A stretch of DNA of 64,000 bases from Caenimonas sp. SL110 (GCF_001044395.1 NZ_JANU01000061.1:1-64000); one strand, 5' to 3'. Shown: positions 29,009-38,223, numbered from the stretch's first letter. Numbers and translations: made by a program. Notes: generated by a model from the sequence alone, not told the origin.

Positions 29009-30648
29009 TCAAGAAATTCATCGACAAACTGCTCGGCAAGACACCGGGTGGCAAGGCCGGCAGGCCGAACTTCGGCAAGCGGCAGGAGGTGGGTCCCCAG
29101 GAGCACGGTATCGACCCCTCGCTGGTCGACGATCGCGCGCTGAACGTGGTGCACACCCTGAAAGAAGCGGGCTTCGAGGCCTACATCGTCGGCGGCGCTG
29201 TGCGCGACCTGCTGGTGGGTCTGCGGCCCAAGGACTTCGACGTCGCCACCAGCGCGACACCCGAGCAGGTCAAGGGCCTGTTCCGGCGCGCTTTCATCAT
29301 CGGCCGGCGCTTTCGCATCGTGCACGTGGTGTACGGGCGGGGGCGCGAGCATGAGGTGATCGAAGTTTCGACCTTCCGCGCCTATATGGACAACGCCGCT
29401 GCCGAGCAGGTGGCCGGCAACGAAAAGACCAGCAAGAGCGAGCTGGCGGGCATGAAGCACGCCGTCGATTCCACCGGCCGCGTGCTGCGCGACAACGTCT
29501 GGGGTCCGCAGGAAGAAGACGCAACGCGCCGCGACTTCACCATCAACGCGATGTACTACGACCCGGAAACACAGACGGTCGTGGACTATCACGATGGCAT
29601 CAAGGACGCCAAGAAGCGCACGATCCGCATGATCGGCGATCCGCTCACGCGCTACCGCGAAGACCCGGTGCGCATCATTCGCGCCGTGCGATTTGCCGCC
29701 AAGCTCCGTCCGCTCGGCTTCACGCTCGACAAGAAGACGGCGCAGCCGCTGATCGAGTGCCAGACGCTGCTGGCCGACGTGCCGCAGAGCCGACTCTTCG
29801 ACGAGATGCTCAAGCTGCTGCAGACGGGGCACTCGCTTGCCACCATCGAGCAGCTCAAGGAACTGGGCATGTCGCGCGGCATCTATCCGTTGCTTGACCT
29901 GGTCGTGGAGCGTGCCGAGCAGCCGTTCGTCAAGGCGGCCCTGCAAGACACCGATCGCCGCGTGGGCGAGAGCAAGCCCGTTGCGCCGAGCTTCCTGCTG
30001 GCCTGCGTGCTGTGGGCCGACGTGCGCGACGGCTGGGCCGCGAGGCTTGCTGCCAGGCAGAACCCGTTTCCTGCGCTGCAGGATGCAATCGACGATGTCT
30101 TCAATTCGAAGATCGGCGATGTGTCGGGGCGCGGCAAGTTGGGCGCCGACATGCGCGAGATCTGGATGATGCAGCCGCGTTTCGACAAGCGCACCGGATC
30201 GACTCCTTTCAGCCTGGTCGAGCAACCGCGTTTTCGCGCCGCGTTCGACTTCATGCGCTTGCGCGCCGACACCGGCGAAGTCGATGTGCTGCTGGCCGAC
30301 TGGTGGCAGGAGTTCAGCCAGGCCAGCGATGCGGTACGCGAGGACCTGGTTGCGCAACTGCGCGACGAACAGCACAAGGGCCAGCGCCGGGTGCGTGTGG
30401 CGCGGCCGGTCGAACGGGCAGAAGGCGCTGAACCTGCAGCTCGTTCGAATCCGCCGGCGCGCGCGGCAGAGCGCGCCGAACCTGCTGAGCGCACCGATTA
30501 CGGCCACGGCGGTCCCATCAGCGAGGGCGGCGAGGGTGCTGACGGCGGATCGGGCGATGCGCCCAAAAAGCGCAGGCGTCGTCGGCGCAAGCCCGGTGGC
30601 GGTGCTGCGACCGGCGGCGGCGACGACTCGACGGGTTCAGCCGGGTAA
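29005..30648 (+). CDS. pcnB: Poly(A) polymerase I
   Basis: PcnB adds poly(A) tails that promote RNA decay. The 547-residue protein has the nucleotidyltransferase signature YIVGGAVRDLLVGLRPKDFD, then RRFRIVHVVYGR, EEDATRRDFTINAMYYDP and DPVRIIRAVRFAAKL. The C-terminal ~70 residues are Arg/Ala/Glu-rich, then Gly-rich, with a basic KKRRRRRRKPGG stretch, typical of poly(A) polymerases compared with CCA-adding enzymes. It overlaps the HAD gene by 4 bases and is followed by folK after 26 bases. Confidence 0.92.
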   Translation: MIKKFIDKLLGKTPGGKAGRPNFGKRQEVGPQEHGIDPSLVDDRALNVVHTLKEAGFEAYIVGGAVRDLLVGLRPKDFDVATSATPEQVKGLFRRAFIIGRRFRIVHVVYGRGREHEVIEVSTFRAYMDNAAAEQVAGNEKTSKSELAGMKHAVDSTGRVLRDNVWGPQEEDATRRDFTINAMYYDPETQTVVDYHDGIKDAKKRTIRMIGDPLTRYREDPVRIIRAVRFAAKLRPLGFTLDKKTAQPLIECQTLLADVPQSRLFDEMLKLLQTGHSLATIEQLKELGMSRGIYPLLDLVVERAEQPFVKAALQDTDRRVGESKPVAPSFLLACVLWADVRDGWAARLAARQNPFPALQDAIDDVFNSKIGDVSGRGKLGADMREIWMMQPRFDKRTGSTPFSLVEQPRFRAAFDFMRLRADTGEVDVLLADWWQEFSQASDAVREDLVAQLRDEQHKGQRRVRVARPVERAEGAEPAARSNPPARAAERAEPAERTDYGHGGPISEGGEGADGGSGDAPKKRRRRRRKPGGGAATGGGDDSTGSAG

Positions 30649-30674
30649 CCCATAGCCGCGAAGGACGACGGCCG

Positions 30675-31133
30675 ATGCGCGATCCGGTCATCGCCTATGT
30701 GGCGCTCGGCGCCAATCTCGGCGATGCCGCGCGAGCGGTTCGCCAGGCGTTCGCGCAGCTCGCGCAGATACCTCTGACGACCCTGGTGGCACAGTCGCCC
30801 CTGCACCAGACTGCACCGGTGGATTCGAGCGGACCGGACTACATCAACGCAGTGGCCGCGATCTCGACGCGACTGACCGCACCCGACTTGCTCGTTCAAT
30901 TGCAGCGCATTGAAAACGAAGCCGGCCGTGAGCGCCCGTATCGCAATGCGCCGCGCACGCTGGACCTCGATCTGCTGCTGTATGGCGGTGGGCGTATCGA
31001 CAGCCCGCAGCTCACGGTTCCGCATCCACGCATGTTCGAACGCGCCTTCGTGATGGTGCCGTTGGCGCAGGTTGCTCCTTCTGATGTGATTGCGGGCATG
31101 GCCCCATTACCTGCGACGTCATTGCCCCGATGA
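30675..31133 (+). CDS. folK: 6-hydroxymethyl-7,8-dihydropterin pyrophosphokinase
   Basis: FolK transfers pyrophosphate from ATP to 6-hydroxymethyl-dihydropterin in folate synthesis. The 152-residue protein has AYVALGANLGDA, the substrate loop LHQTAPVDSSGPDYINAV and the metal-site segment RPYRNAPRTLDLDLLLYG, followed by VPHPRMFERAFVMVPL. The pcnB-folK order is common in beta- and gammaproteobacteria. Confidence 0.95.
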   Translation: MRDPVIAYVALGANLGDAARAVRQAFAQLAQIPLTTLVAQSPLHQTAPVDSSGPDYINAVAAISTRLTAPDLLVQLQRIENEAGRERPYRNAPRTLDLDLLLYGGGRIDSPQLTVPHPRMFERAFVMVPLAQVAPSDVIAGMAPLPATSLPR

Positions 31134-31134
31134 C

Positions 31135-31161
31135 CTGCTGCCCGCACGATCAGGGCAGCAG
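31135..31161 (+). repeat. Perfect 9-bp hairpin between folK and the orphan c-subunit gene
   Basis: CTGCTGCCC (31135-31143) pairs with GGGCAGCAG (31153-31161) around a 9-base loop. It begins just after the folK stop codon and ends 30 bases before the next start codon. No T tract follows on the plus strand, so a terminator is uncertain; it could protect or regulate the small downstream mRNA. Confidence 0.5.
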
Positions 31162-31185
31162 AAGTTCATTGACTACCGGAGGTAA

Positions 31186-31431
<246 letters not shown>

Positions 31432-31441
31432 CCAATCCCGA

Positions 31442-31924
31442 TCAGAACTGCTCCACCAGCCCCGACTGCAGCGCGTTCTCGGGGTTGGAGCCCGCCTCGC
31501 GAATTCGCTGCAACGAGTCCTGCGTGTCGACCCCCAGGGCCTTCAATATGCACGCCGCCGTGCTGCCGGTGCGCCCGATGCCCGCTGCGCAGTGGAGCAT
31601 CACCGAGTCACCCCGGCGCAGGGCCTGCGCGATCTGCTGCACTTCGCGCCTGAACAGCGGCACATCTTCGGGCAGCCCGAAATTTCGCATCGGCAGGTTG
31701 AGCCAGCGAAACGGCAACTCGCCCTGGCCGACGGCCTGCGCATACGCGGGTGCCAGCTGCGCCATCTCGTTGCGCGGCGTCAGGCACACGACCAGCGACA
31801 GGCGATGCCCTTGCGCCTCGTTCTGGAAAGCGGGCCAGGCCTGGAACCGGCCCGGCATCGCGCCCAGCCACAGCTTGCCCGGCACTTCCGGTGGAAGGAC
31901 AACGCTGCGCAGGGCCGCGGTCAT
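31442..31924 (-). CDS. Dual-specificity/tyrosine phosphatase-like protein
   Basis: The 160-residue protein has the cysteine phosphatase P-loop MLHCAAGIGRTGSTAACI (HCxxGxGRTG), with the catalytic Cys and Arg present. An upstream Asp or Asn for general acid could be in LPMRNFGLPEDVPLF. The size and motif fit small dual-specificity phosphatases. It is translationally coupled (ATGA overlap) to the triheme cytochrome gene upstream, an unusual partner. Substrate unknown. Confidence 0.8.
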   Translation of the reverse strand: MTAALRSVVLPPEVPGKLWLGAMPGRFQAWPAFQNEAQGHRLSLVVCLTPRNEMAQLAPAYAQAVGQGELPFRWLNLPMRNFGLPEDVPLFRREVQQIAQALRRGDSVMLHCAAGIGRTGSTAACILKALGVDTQDSLQRIREAGSNPENALQSGLVEQF

Positions 31925-33195
31925 GGCCCCACCGTGCTGCGCTGCTGCGTCACCGAGAGCTCACTCACCGCGCCCGACGCGTTGCCCCACGATGTGCGGA
32001 TGTGACTCAGCACTGCGGCGATGTCGGCGTCGCTCAGGGCCGTGGCAAAAGGCGGCATGCCGTACGGCCGCGGGTTGCCCTCGGTCGCAGGCGCAAAGCC
32101 GCCGCCCAGCACCACCTGCACGAGATTGGCCGTCACCTTCATCGTCACGGCCCGGTTGCCCGCGAGCGGCGGATAGGCGCCTGGGATGCCCTCGCCGCGC
32201 GCACCGTGGCATTGCACGCAGTTGTCTTCGTAGAGCTTTGCGCCGCGCGCGGCGACCGTGGCTGTGATCGGCGGTCCGGGGGAATCGTCAGCGCGTGCAG
32301 CCTGCGGCAATGACTTGAGGTACATCGCCATCGCGCGCAGGTCCTCTGCCTCCAGGTGCTGCGTGCTCTTCATCACGACTTCGGCCATCGGGCCCACAAC
32401 AGTGCCCCGATCCGACACGCCGGTCTGCAGCAACTTCGCGATCTGCATCGGCTCCCAGTCGGCCACGCCGGCTTCCGCGGGCGATGTGAGGGAAGGCGCG
32501 TACCAGTTCTGCATCGGGATCAGGCCACCCGACAGGCTGGCCTTTTCGTCGCTCGCGCCCAGCGCATTGCGAGACGAGTGGCATGCGCTGCAGTGGCCCA
32601 GGCCCCGGACCAGGTATGCGCCGCGATTCCACTGCGCCGTCTGCGTGGTGTCGTCCCGATGGACGGCCGGTGAGAAGTACATCGCGCGCCACAGGGCAAG
32701 CGCGGGTTGTGTGCTGTAGGGCCAGCGCAGGCGATGTTCCTTGTTCGCGCGCGAGACGGCCGGCACTGTTTGCAAGTACGCGTAGATCGCATCGGAATCC
32801 GCGCGCGTGACCGCCGTGTAGTTCGGATAAGGGAAGGCCGGGTAAAGAAGACGCCCATCCTTGCTCCTGCCGTTGTGCATGGCGCGCCAGAACTCGCCCG
32901 CGTTCCAGCTGCCGATGCCTGTCGCCTTGTCAGACGTGATGTTGCTTGCGAACACCGAGCCGAAGGGCGTTTCGATGGCCGCGCCGCCGGCAAACGGCGC
33001 ACCGCCCCGTTCGGTATGGCACGCCATGCAGTTGCCGGCCTTGACCAGGTAGGCGCCTCGCGCAACCGTCTCTCCAGTGGGTGGCACGAGAGGGGGCACG
33101 TCGTGAATGGAATCCTCGCCGCGCAGGTTCAGCCAGAGCACAAGCGCTGCAATCGCCAGCAGCGCAGCGACGATGGTGGCCAGCAGCTTCCTCAT
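31921..33195 (-). CDS. Triheme cytochrome c (alcohol dehydrogenase cytochrome subunit type)
   Basis: The 424-residue protein has an N-terminal membrane segment or signal (MRKLLATIVAALLAIAALVL) and three c-type heme sites: CMACH (56-60), CSACH (202-206) and CVQCH (326-330). This three-domain plan is that of the cytochrome subunits that accept electrons from periplasmic dehydrogenases such as PQQ-alcohol or GMC-type enzymes and pass them to the respiratory chain. No dehydrogenase gene is adjacent. The start overlaps the stop of the diheme cytochrome gene upstream by 4 bases, and the end overlaps the phosphatase gene by 4 bases. A longer frame upstream of the chosen ATG lacks a signal sequence. 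Confidence 0.9.
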   Translation of the reverse strand: MRKLLATIVAALLAIAALVLWLNLRGEDSIHDVPPLVPPTGETVARGAYLVKAGNCMACHTERGGAPFAGGAAIETPFGSVFASNITSDKATGIGSWNAGEFWRAMHNGRSKDGRLLYPAFPYPNYTAVTRADSDAIYAYLQTVPAVSRANKEHRLRWPYSTQPALALWRAMYFSPAVHRDDTTQTAQWNRGAYLVRGLGHCSACHSSRNALGASDEKASLSGGLIPMQNWYAPSLTSPAEAGVADWEPMQIAKLLQTGVSDRGTVVGPMAEVVMKSTQHLEAEDLRAMAMYLKSLPQAARADDSPGPPITATVAARGAKLYEDNCVQCHGARGEGIPGAYPPLAGNRAVTMKVTANLVQVVLGGGFAPATEGNPRPYGMPPFATALSDADIAAVLSHIRTSWGNASGAVSELSVTQQRSTVGP

Positions 33196-33902
33196 GGCTT
33201 CTGGCTCCCCGCGGAGAGCAGCGCGCTGCCGCACTGGATGGAAGATGGTCTGGGCAATGCAGCGACCGGTTTGGGATCGGCGGGCAAGGGCTGCGCGGCC
33301 AGCCAGCTCGCAACAGCATTGACGTCTTCGGGCCGCAGCTGGCGGGCGATCTCGCCCATGCAATCGGGTGCGTGCGCGCGGCGCTGGCCGGTCTTCCAGG
33401 CGCCGAGCTGCGCGCTGAGGTAGTCACGGGGCAGGCCGAGCAGGCCGGGCGTGTTCGGCGAAACGCCGGTGAGTGCTTCGCCGTGACATTGCACGCAGGC
33501 GGGAAGTCTGGCCCCCGCATCGCCCTGCATGGCAATAGCCTGGCCGCGTTGCAGAACTGCTTGCGGTGCGTCGGATGTCGCAGGCGGTGAATAGGGCAGG
33601 TCGAGCGCGCTGAAGTACTGCGATATTTCCAGGATGTACTTGTCGGACAGCGGATCGAGCAGTCGCGCCATCAGGCCGTAGTGGCGGCGGCCGTCGCGAA
33701 AGTTGAGCAGCTGGTTGTAGAGGTAACCAGCGGGTTTGCCTGCAATGCGCGGGTAGAACCCATCGGGCGCAGCTCGCCCGTCCTTGCCGTGGCACGCCGT
33801 GCAGGCCATCGTGCGCTGGGCGATGGAATCCTCGAACACGGGTGGCGCGCCGGCTGCAACAAGCGGCGCTGCCAGGGCAATGGCGGCAATCAATGTCTTC
33901 AC
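33192..33902 (-). CDS. Diheme cytochrome c (c4-like)
   Basis: The 236-residue periplasmic protein has a signal peptide (MKTLIAAIALAAPLVAAGAP) and two heme sites, CTACH (34-38) and CVQCH (136-140), in two similar domains as in cytochrome c4. Candidate axial Met residues follow each domain (GLMARL; APDCMGEIA). It is the first gene of a three-gene operon with the triheme cytochrome and a phosphatase, so the two cytochromes may form one electron-transfer chain. The C-terminal ~30 residues are Pro-rich and include an unpaired Cys. Confidence 0.9.
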   Translation of the reverse strand: MKTLIAAIALAAPLVAAGAPPVFEDSIAQRTMACTACHGKDGRAAPDGFYPRIAGKPAGYLYNQLLNFRDGRRHYGLMARLLDPLSDKYILEISQYFSALDLPYSPPATSDAPQAVLQRGQAIAMQGDAGARLPACVQCHGEALTGVSPNTPGLLGLPRDYLSAQLGAWKTGQRRAHAPDCMGEIARQLRPEDVNAVASWLAAQPLPADPKPVAALPRPSSIQCGSALLSAGSQKP

Positions 33903-33924
33903 GATGTAGCCGACTATGCCACCA

Positions 33925-33932
33925 GTCCTACA
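33925..33932 (+). promoter_or_regulatory. GTCCTACA upstream motif, copy 1
   Basis: GTCCTACA followed by GGGCGGCGC lies 50 bases before the start of the 59-residue small protein gene at 33983. A GGATAAC stretch follows about 18 bases after the 8-mer. It is one of five perfect copies in this window found upstream of small or stress-type genes in the same orientation. Confidence 0.4.
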
Positions 33933-33982
33933 GGGCGGCGCTCGCTGTGCGGATAACCTGATCAGCTAGCAAGGAGTCACGC

Positions 33983-34162
33983 ATGAGCAAATTACCCGAT
34001 CCGAAATCCACAGAGCCTGCCGTGCCCGATTCAGGGCGGCCGGCGGGCGAGGACCCGGGCACCAACCGGATCGAGCACGAGCCCAATCCCAAGGCGGACC
34101 CGATCGAGGGTGTGGACCACAAGTACATCCGGCGAAGCCCCTACACGGCGGGTAACGATTAA
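33983..34162 (+). CDS. Small hydrophilic protein (59 aa)
   Basis: An ATG at 33983 with a strong AAGGAG ribosome site opens a 59-residue frame, rich in Pro, Asp, Glu and Gly: MSKLPDPKSTEPAVPDSGRP, then AGEDPGTNRIEHEPNPKADP, IEGVDHKYIRRSPYTAGND. No signal peptide or membrane segment is visible. It appears to be an intrinsically disordered acidic/polar protein of unknown function. The upstream region contains the GTCCTACA motif shared with other small-protein genes here, hinting at shared (perhaps stress) regulation. The length is below many gene-caller thresholds. Confidence 0.65.
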   Translation: MSKLPDPKSTEPAVPDSGRPAGEDPGTNRIEHEPNPKADPIEGVDHKYIRRSPYTAGND

Positions 34163-34237
34163 GGCGATTCGTGCCGCGCAGGCCGTCGGGACGGCGCGCG
34201 GCATGATAATCATCGCCTTCATTTCACTGCATCTCTC

Positions 34238-34750
34238 ATGACAAGTTACAAGGTCCGCACTGCGGACGACAAGGACGCCGAAACCATCGCAGCCGTGCAC
34301 GCGAGTTCATCGCATGCTGCATACGAGGCTGTCGCCCCCGACGCGCAGAGTCTGCCGATGCCCAAGCGCATCGCATTCTGGCGCGATGCAATCGAATACG
34401 GAGAGCCGCTTGTGCATGTCGTCATGGACGACGCGCGCCTGGTCGGCTTCGTCGGCTATGACCGCTCGCGCGACCCCAAATCCAAGCCCACCACCGGCGA
34501 GATATGGGCGCTTTATGTCGAGCCGGATGCGTGGGGCACGGGCGCCGGCCTGGCCCTGTGGGACGCCGCGCGCGAAGGCCTGATGGAAGAAGGCTGCATC
34601 GAAGTGACGATGTGGATTCCGCTGCGCAATGAACGTGCGCTGCGATTTGCAGAACTCGCCGGCTTCAAGCGCGAACTCAACACCGCCCGTACGGCGGTGC
34701 TGGGCGGCGTGAAGCTCGAAGAAATCCGCCTCAAGCGGCCGCTGAACTAG
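34238..34750 (+). CDS. GNAT-family N-acetyltransferase
   Basis: The 170-residue protein has the GNAT core: an N-terminal strand (YKVRTADDKDAETIAAVHAS), the acetyl-CoA binding strand and loop EIWALYVEPDAWGTGAGLAL (near residue 90, where the usual RxxGxG reads AWGTGAG), and LMEEGCIEVTMWIPLRNERA with the C-terminal FAELAGFKRE. Substrate unknown. It stands alone, 76 bases after the small-protein gene. Confidence 0.88.
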   Translation: MTSYKVRTADDKDAETIAAVHASSSHAAYEAVAPDAQSLPMPKRIAFWRDAIEYGEPLVHVVMDDARLVGFVGYDRSRDPKSKPTTGEIWALYVEPDAWGTGAGLALWDAAREGLMEEGCIEVTMWIPLRNERALRFAELAGFKRELNTARTAVLGGVKLEEIRLKRPLN

Positions 34751-34772
34751 ACCTGTAAGGACGCAACTGCCC

Positions 34773-35690
34773 ATGGCCTCCAGCCTGCTCGCGCTACTCG
34801 ACGACATCACCACCATCCTGGACGACGTCGCCGTCCTGTCGAAGGTGGCGGCCAAGAAGACCGCGGGTGTCCTGGGCGATGACCTCGCCCTGAACGCGCA
34901 GCAGGTCGCGGGGGTCACGGCCGACCGCGAACTGCCTGTGGTGTGGGCCGTGGCCAAGGGCTCGTTCATCAACAAGGCGATCCTGGTTCCGGCAGCCATT
35001 GCGATCAGCGCTTTCGCGCCGTGGGCGGTCACGCCCCTGCTGATGATCGGTGGCGCCTTTCTTTGCTACGAGGGCTTCGAGAAGATCGCGCACCGCATCA
35101 TGCACAGCAAGGCCGAAGACGATGCGCATCACGAAGAGCTGACCAAGGCGCTGTCCGACCCCTCGGTCGATCTCGCGCAGGTCGAAAAGGACAAGATCAA
35201 GGGTGCGATCCGCACTGACTTCATTTTGTCGGCCGAGATCATCGCCATCACGCTGGGCACCGTCGCGCAAAGCGAGTTCTCGGTGCGGGTCGGCGTGCTG
35301 GTGGGCATCGCGCTCATCATGACCATTGGCGTTTATGGACTGGTGGCTGCGATCGTCAAGCTCGATGACTTCGGTCTTGCCCTGACGCGTCGGGCCGGCA
35401 GCGGCGCACAGGCCATCGGCCGCGCCATCGTGAAGGCCGCGCCCTGGCTCATGAAGTTCCTGTCGATCGCAGGTACGGCAGCCATGTTCCTGGTGGGAGG
35501 CGGCATCCTCGTGCACGGCGTTCCTGCGGTGGCGCACACCATCGAGGCCTGGGCGCAGGGCCTGCCGTCTATCAGCTGGCTTGTTGAAAACCTGCTCAAC
35601 GCCGTGATCGGCGTCATTGCCGGAGCGATCGTGCTGGGCGTTGTCACCGTGGTCCAGAAGACGATGCGTCGTGACAAAGCACTGGCGTGA
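34773..35690 (+). CDS. DUF808 (YedI-type) inner membrane protein
   Basis: The 305-residue protein matches the YedI/DUF808 family: the N-terminal SLLALLDDITTILDDVAVLS with KVAAKKTAGVLGDDLALNAQ, then several membrane helices, including AILVPAAIAISAFAPWAVTP, LMIGGAFLCYEGFEKI, and C-terminal hydrophobic segments. It is an inner membrane protein of unknown function. The stop overlaps the start of the following methyltransferase gene (GTGA), so both are co-translated. Confidence 0.88.
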   Translation: MASSLLALLDDITTILDDVAVLSKVAAKKTAGVLGDDLALNAQQVAGVTADRELPVVWAVAKGSFINKAILVPAAIAISAFAPWAVTPLLMIGGAFLCYEGFEKIAHRIMHSKAEDDAHHEELTKALSDPSVDLAQVEKDKIKGAIRTDFILSAEIIAITLGTVAQSEFSVRVGVLVGIALIMTIGVYGLVAAIVKLDDFGLALTRRAGSGAQAIGRAIVKAAPWLMKFLSIAGTAAMFLVGGGILVHGVPAVAHTIEAWAQGLPSISWLVENLLNAVIGVIAGAIVLGVVTVVQKTMRRDKALA

Positions 35691-36841
35691 GCGATTCGCC
35701 CACCGTCCAGTGGAAGGACTCGCGCGGCGCGTTGCAGACCGCGCGCTGGCGGTCCGAAGGCGGCTTGCCGCCGCCCAAACGCATCGCACTGGCTGACGAC
35801 ACGCTCAAGGCAGATGCTGCGGTGCGGCTGGCCAGCGAAGGCACCCAGCTGCTGTGGCAAGGCGATTTCCAGAATGCGCGCAACCTCGTGCAGGCGATGA
35901 GCCGGCGCGCGGACAGGAAGCCGCGCAACAAGGCCGCTCCCGCGTCGATGCGCGATGCGTTCAACGTGCATCGACAGGCCCAGGGTCATCGCTCCCGCCT
36001 GCTGGCCAGCGTGCTGGTTCCCCTGTCCGCCGATTATTCGATCCCGCTGAATCGGGCGCCCGATCTGCGTCAGGCGTGCAGGGAGGCCTGGGGTCCATCC
36101 GACGGCCAGCCCTGTGTAACTTCGCTGCGAGAACTGCTCGGCCTGGTGGGCGCTCACGAATGGCGAAAGCGCGGGGTGGAGGTGCCCTCGCTGGGCGAGC
36201 CACCCCTCAATCGGATCCATGCGCACTACGGCGTTTTTTCGCCGGTGCGCGGCGAATACCTCGACCTGGTTGCACAGGCGCCGCTGCCGTCTCTCGAACT
36301 GGCGTTCGACATCGGCACGGGTACGGGGGTGCTGGCGGCGATTCTGGCTAGGCGTGGAGTCAAGCGCGTGGTCGCGACCGAACTCGCGCCGCGTGCACTG
36401 GCCTGCGCGCGCGAGAACGTGAAGCGGCTGGGCCTGACAAACACCGTGGAGGTGGTCGAGGCGGATCTTTTTCCCGACGGCCATGCGCCCCTGGTCGTGT
36501 GCAATCCGCCGTGGTTGCCGGCAAGGCCCACCTCACCGCTGGAGCATGCGGTGTATGACGAAGACAGCCGCATGCTGCGCGGGTTCATCGATGGCCTGGC
36601 GGCGCACCTGTCCCCCGGCGGCGAGGGCTGGCTGGTGATGTCGGATCTGGCGGAACTCCTGGGCCTGCGCGCGCCCGGCGAGCTGGCCTCGTGGATTGCG
36701 GGCGCTGGCCTGGTCGTGGTCGGCAGGCTCGATGCGCGTGCGCTGCATCCGAAGGCGGCGGACGCGGCGGACCCGCTTCATGCGGCGCGCAGCCGTGAAG
36801 TCACGACGCTCTGGCGGCTCGCCGCTGCCAGCGCAAAGTAG
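35687..36841 (+). CDS. Class I SAM-dependent methyltransferase with NPPW motif
   Basis: The 384-residue protein has a C-terminal Rossmann methyltransferase domain: motif I AFDIGTGTGVLAAILARRG (about 205-223), the acidic loop VVATELAPRALACARENV, and the catalytic NPPW in LVVCNPPWLP. NPPY/W motifs act on planar nitrogen (adenine, glutamine amide), as in HemK/PrmC and RlmG-type enzymes. The ~190-residue N-terminal part is not recognised. The GTG start overlaps the DUF808 stop codon. The target (protein, RNA or small molecule) is unknown. Confidence 0.85.
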   Translation: MSDSPTVQWKDSRGALQTARWRSEGGLPPPKRIALADDTLKADAAVRLASEGTQLLWQGDFQNARNLVQAMSRRADRKPRNKAAPASMRDAFNVHRQAQGHRSRLLASVLVPLSADYSIPLNRAPDLRQACREAWGPSDGQPCVTSLRELLGLVGAHEWRKRGVEVPSLGEPPLNRIHAHYGVFSPVRGEYLDLVAQAPLPSLELAFDIGTGTGVLAAILARRGVKRVVATELAPRALACARENVKRLGLTNTVEVVEADLFPDGHAPLVVCNPPWLPARPTSPLEHAVYDEDSRMLRGFIDGLAAHLSPGGEGWLVMSDLAELLGLRAPGELASWIAGAGLVVVGRLDARALHPKAADAADPLHAARSREVTTLWRLAAASAK

Positions 36842-36943
36842 TAGGCACCTTCCTACGCGTTATCGGGCGGTCCGCCGAACGCGCTGCCGAACTGGTCCGC
36901 AGAAGATGGCTCCTGTGCCGATTGAGCACTTCTGGAGGGTTCC

Positions 36944-37117
36944 ATGACCAATTCTGAGCCGACGACCGCCGCCATCACGATGTCCAACATGGACGTCGCC
37001 TACCTGCCCACGTTCAGCGTCGACGATGACGACTGCGCGATCGGCTGGGAATGCGCCAATCCTGCCTTGCAGATCGAACGCTGGGGCCAGGACGAAGCGG
37101 CTGGCGCGCGGCAATAA
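36944..37117 (+). CDS. Small acidic protein (57 aa)
   Basis: An ATG at 36944 with a GGAGGG ribosome site 6 bases upstream opens a 57-residue frame: MTNSEPTTAAITMSNMDVAY, then LPTFSVDDDDCAIGWECANP and ALQIERWGQDEAAGARQ. It is acidic, with two Cys separated by five residues and no export signal. The stop is 6 bases from the L,D-transpeptidase gene, suggesting one transcript. No family recognised; the strong ribosome site and tight spacing support it as a real gene. Confidence 0.55.
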   Translation: MTNSEPTTAAITMSNMDVAYLPTFSVDDDDCAIGWECANPALQIERWGQDEAAGARQ

Positions 37118-37123
37118 GGCCCG

Positions 37124-38047
37124 ATGAAGGACAAGCCCGTGGCAAGCGACAAGCAGATTCCGACGCCGGTCCCGGCAAGAAAGCCGCGTTCCGAATTCCT
37201 GGATTCGCTGTGGAAGGGCGCGTTGCTCGGCGGTCTGGTGCTGGTCATTGCACTGCCCTGGCTGAGGCCGCGGCCGCCTGCGAACGCGGTGCCCGCCACG
37301 CCCACAGTCGCCGTTGCACCAGCACCGGCGCTTGCCCCGGCAGTGGCGCCGCTAGTTCAGGGCCAAGTTCAGCCGGCAGACCCGGCACCGCCGGCTGCAT
37401 CCGACTCCGCAGTTGCTGCTGCACCCGAGCCGCAAGCCCCACCCGTTGACAGTGCCAAGGTCATTGCAGCCGATTTCGGCTCGCACCAGCCTTCCAGCGA
37501 CACCCGCCGCATGGCGAACTGGATCGTGCAGGCGTCCGATAACAAGCAGCACTCTTTTGTCATCGTGGACAAAAAGGATGCACGGGTTTACGTGTTCGAC
37601 GGCAAGGGCCGCCTGAAGAACAATACGCCTGCCCTGATGGGTTCGGCGCATGGTGACGACTCGGCCCCCGGAATCGGCGACAAGCCGCTCTCGCAGGTCA
37701 AGCCTGAAGAAAAGACCACGCCGGCGGGGCGCTATGTAGCCGAGCTGGGGGTCAACACCAACGGCGAAGACATCGTCTGGGTCGACTACAACGCGGCAGT
37801 GTCCATGCACCGGGTCCGCGCCAACAACAAGGCAGAGCGCCGCATGGAGCGTCTAGCCTCGCCGACCTCCCAGGACAACCGCATTTCGTTCGGCTGCATC
37901 AACCTGCCCAAGCCGTTCTACGAAAAGGTCTTGCAGCCGACTGTGAAGGCGGGGCAAACCATCGTTTATGTGCTGCCGGAGACGCGTCCGCTGGAGAAAA
38001 CGTTCGCATCCTTCCGCGACACATCTACAGCCGTTGCGCAGCGCTGA
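37124..38047 (+). CDS. L,D-transpeptidase-like (YkuD-fold) protein
   Basis: The 307-residue protein has an N-terminal membrane anchor (about residues 31-47, GALLGGLVLVIALPWL), a Pro/Ala-rich linker of about 60 residues, and a C-terminal YkuD-like domain (about 125-290). The catalytic Cys is in ISFGCINLPK, with the His of the family motif upstream in SMHRVRANN. The residue before the Gly-Cys pair is Phe where classical enzymes have His. Such enzymes crosslink peptidoglycan or attach lipoproteins in the periplasm. It probably shares a transcript with the preceding small gene. Confidence 0.82.
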   Translation: MKDKPVASDKQIPTPVPARKPRSEFLDSLWKGALLGGLVLVIALPWLRPRPPANAVPATPTVAVAPAPALAPAVAPLVQGQVQPADPAPPAASDSAVAAAPEPQAPPVDSAKVIAADFGSHQPSSDTRRMANWIVQASDNKQHSFVIVDKKDARVYVFDGKGRLKNNTPALMGSAHGDDSAPGIGDKPLSQVKPEEKTTPAGRYVAELGVNTNGEDIVWVDYNAAVSMHRVRANNKAERRMERLASPTSQDNRISFGCINLPKPFYEKVLQPTVKAGQTIVYVLPETRPLEKTFASFRDTSTAVAQR

Positions 38048-38223
38048 GGCGCCGACCGATTCTTTCGAGGGGATGGCTCAGGCCTCAACCGATCCTGCTC
38101 GACTGACAGTGTCCGACAGACGCCGGGGAAGCGGGCCGACGCAGGGGTCCTGGTGCCCTGATTAATTTGGGTGAGTGGTGGCTTCCCGCCATTTCTTCAA
38201 CTCACGCCAAGGACTTTTTCAAT

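Noticed and set aside
38111..38119. GTCCGACAG upstream of the 38224 gene (and GTCCGACAAG at 39789) as further copies of the GTCCTACA motif
   Set aside because: Each has a mismatch at the same position and lies over 100 bases from the start codon, unlike the five perfect copies; left out of the proposed set.
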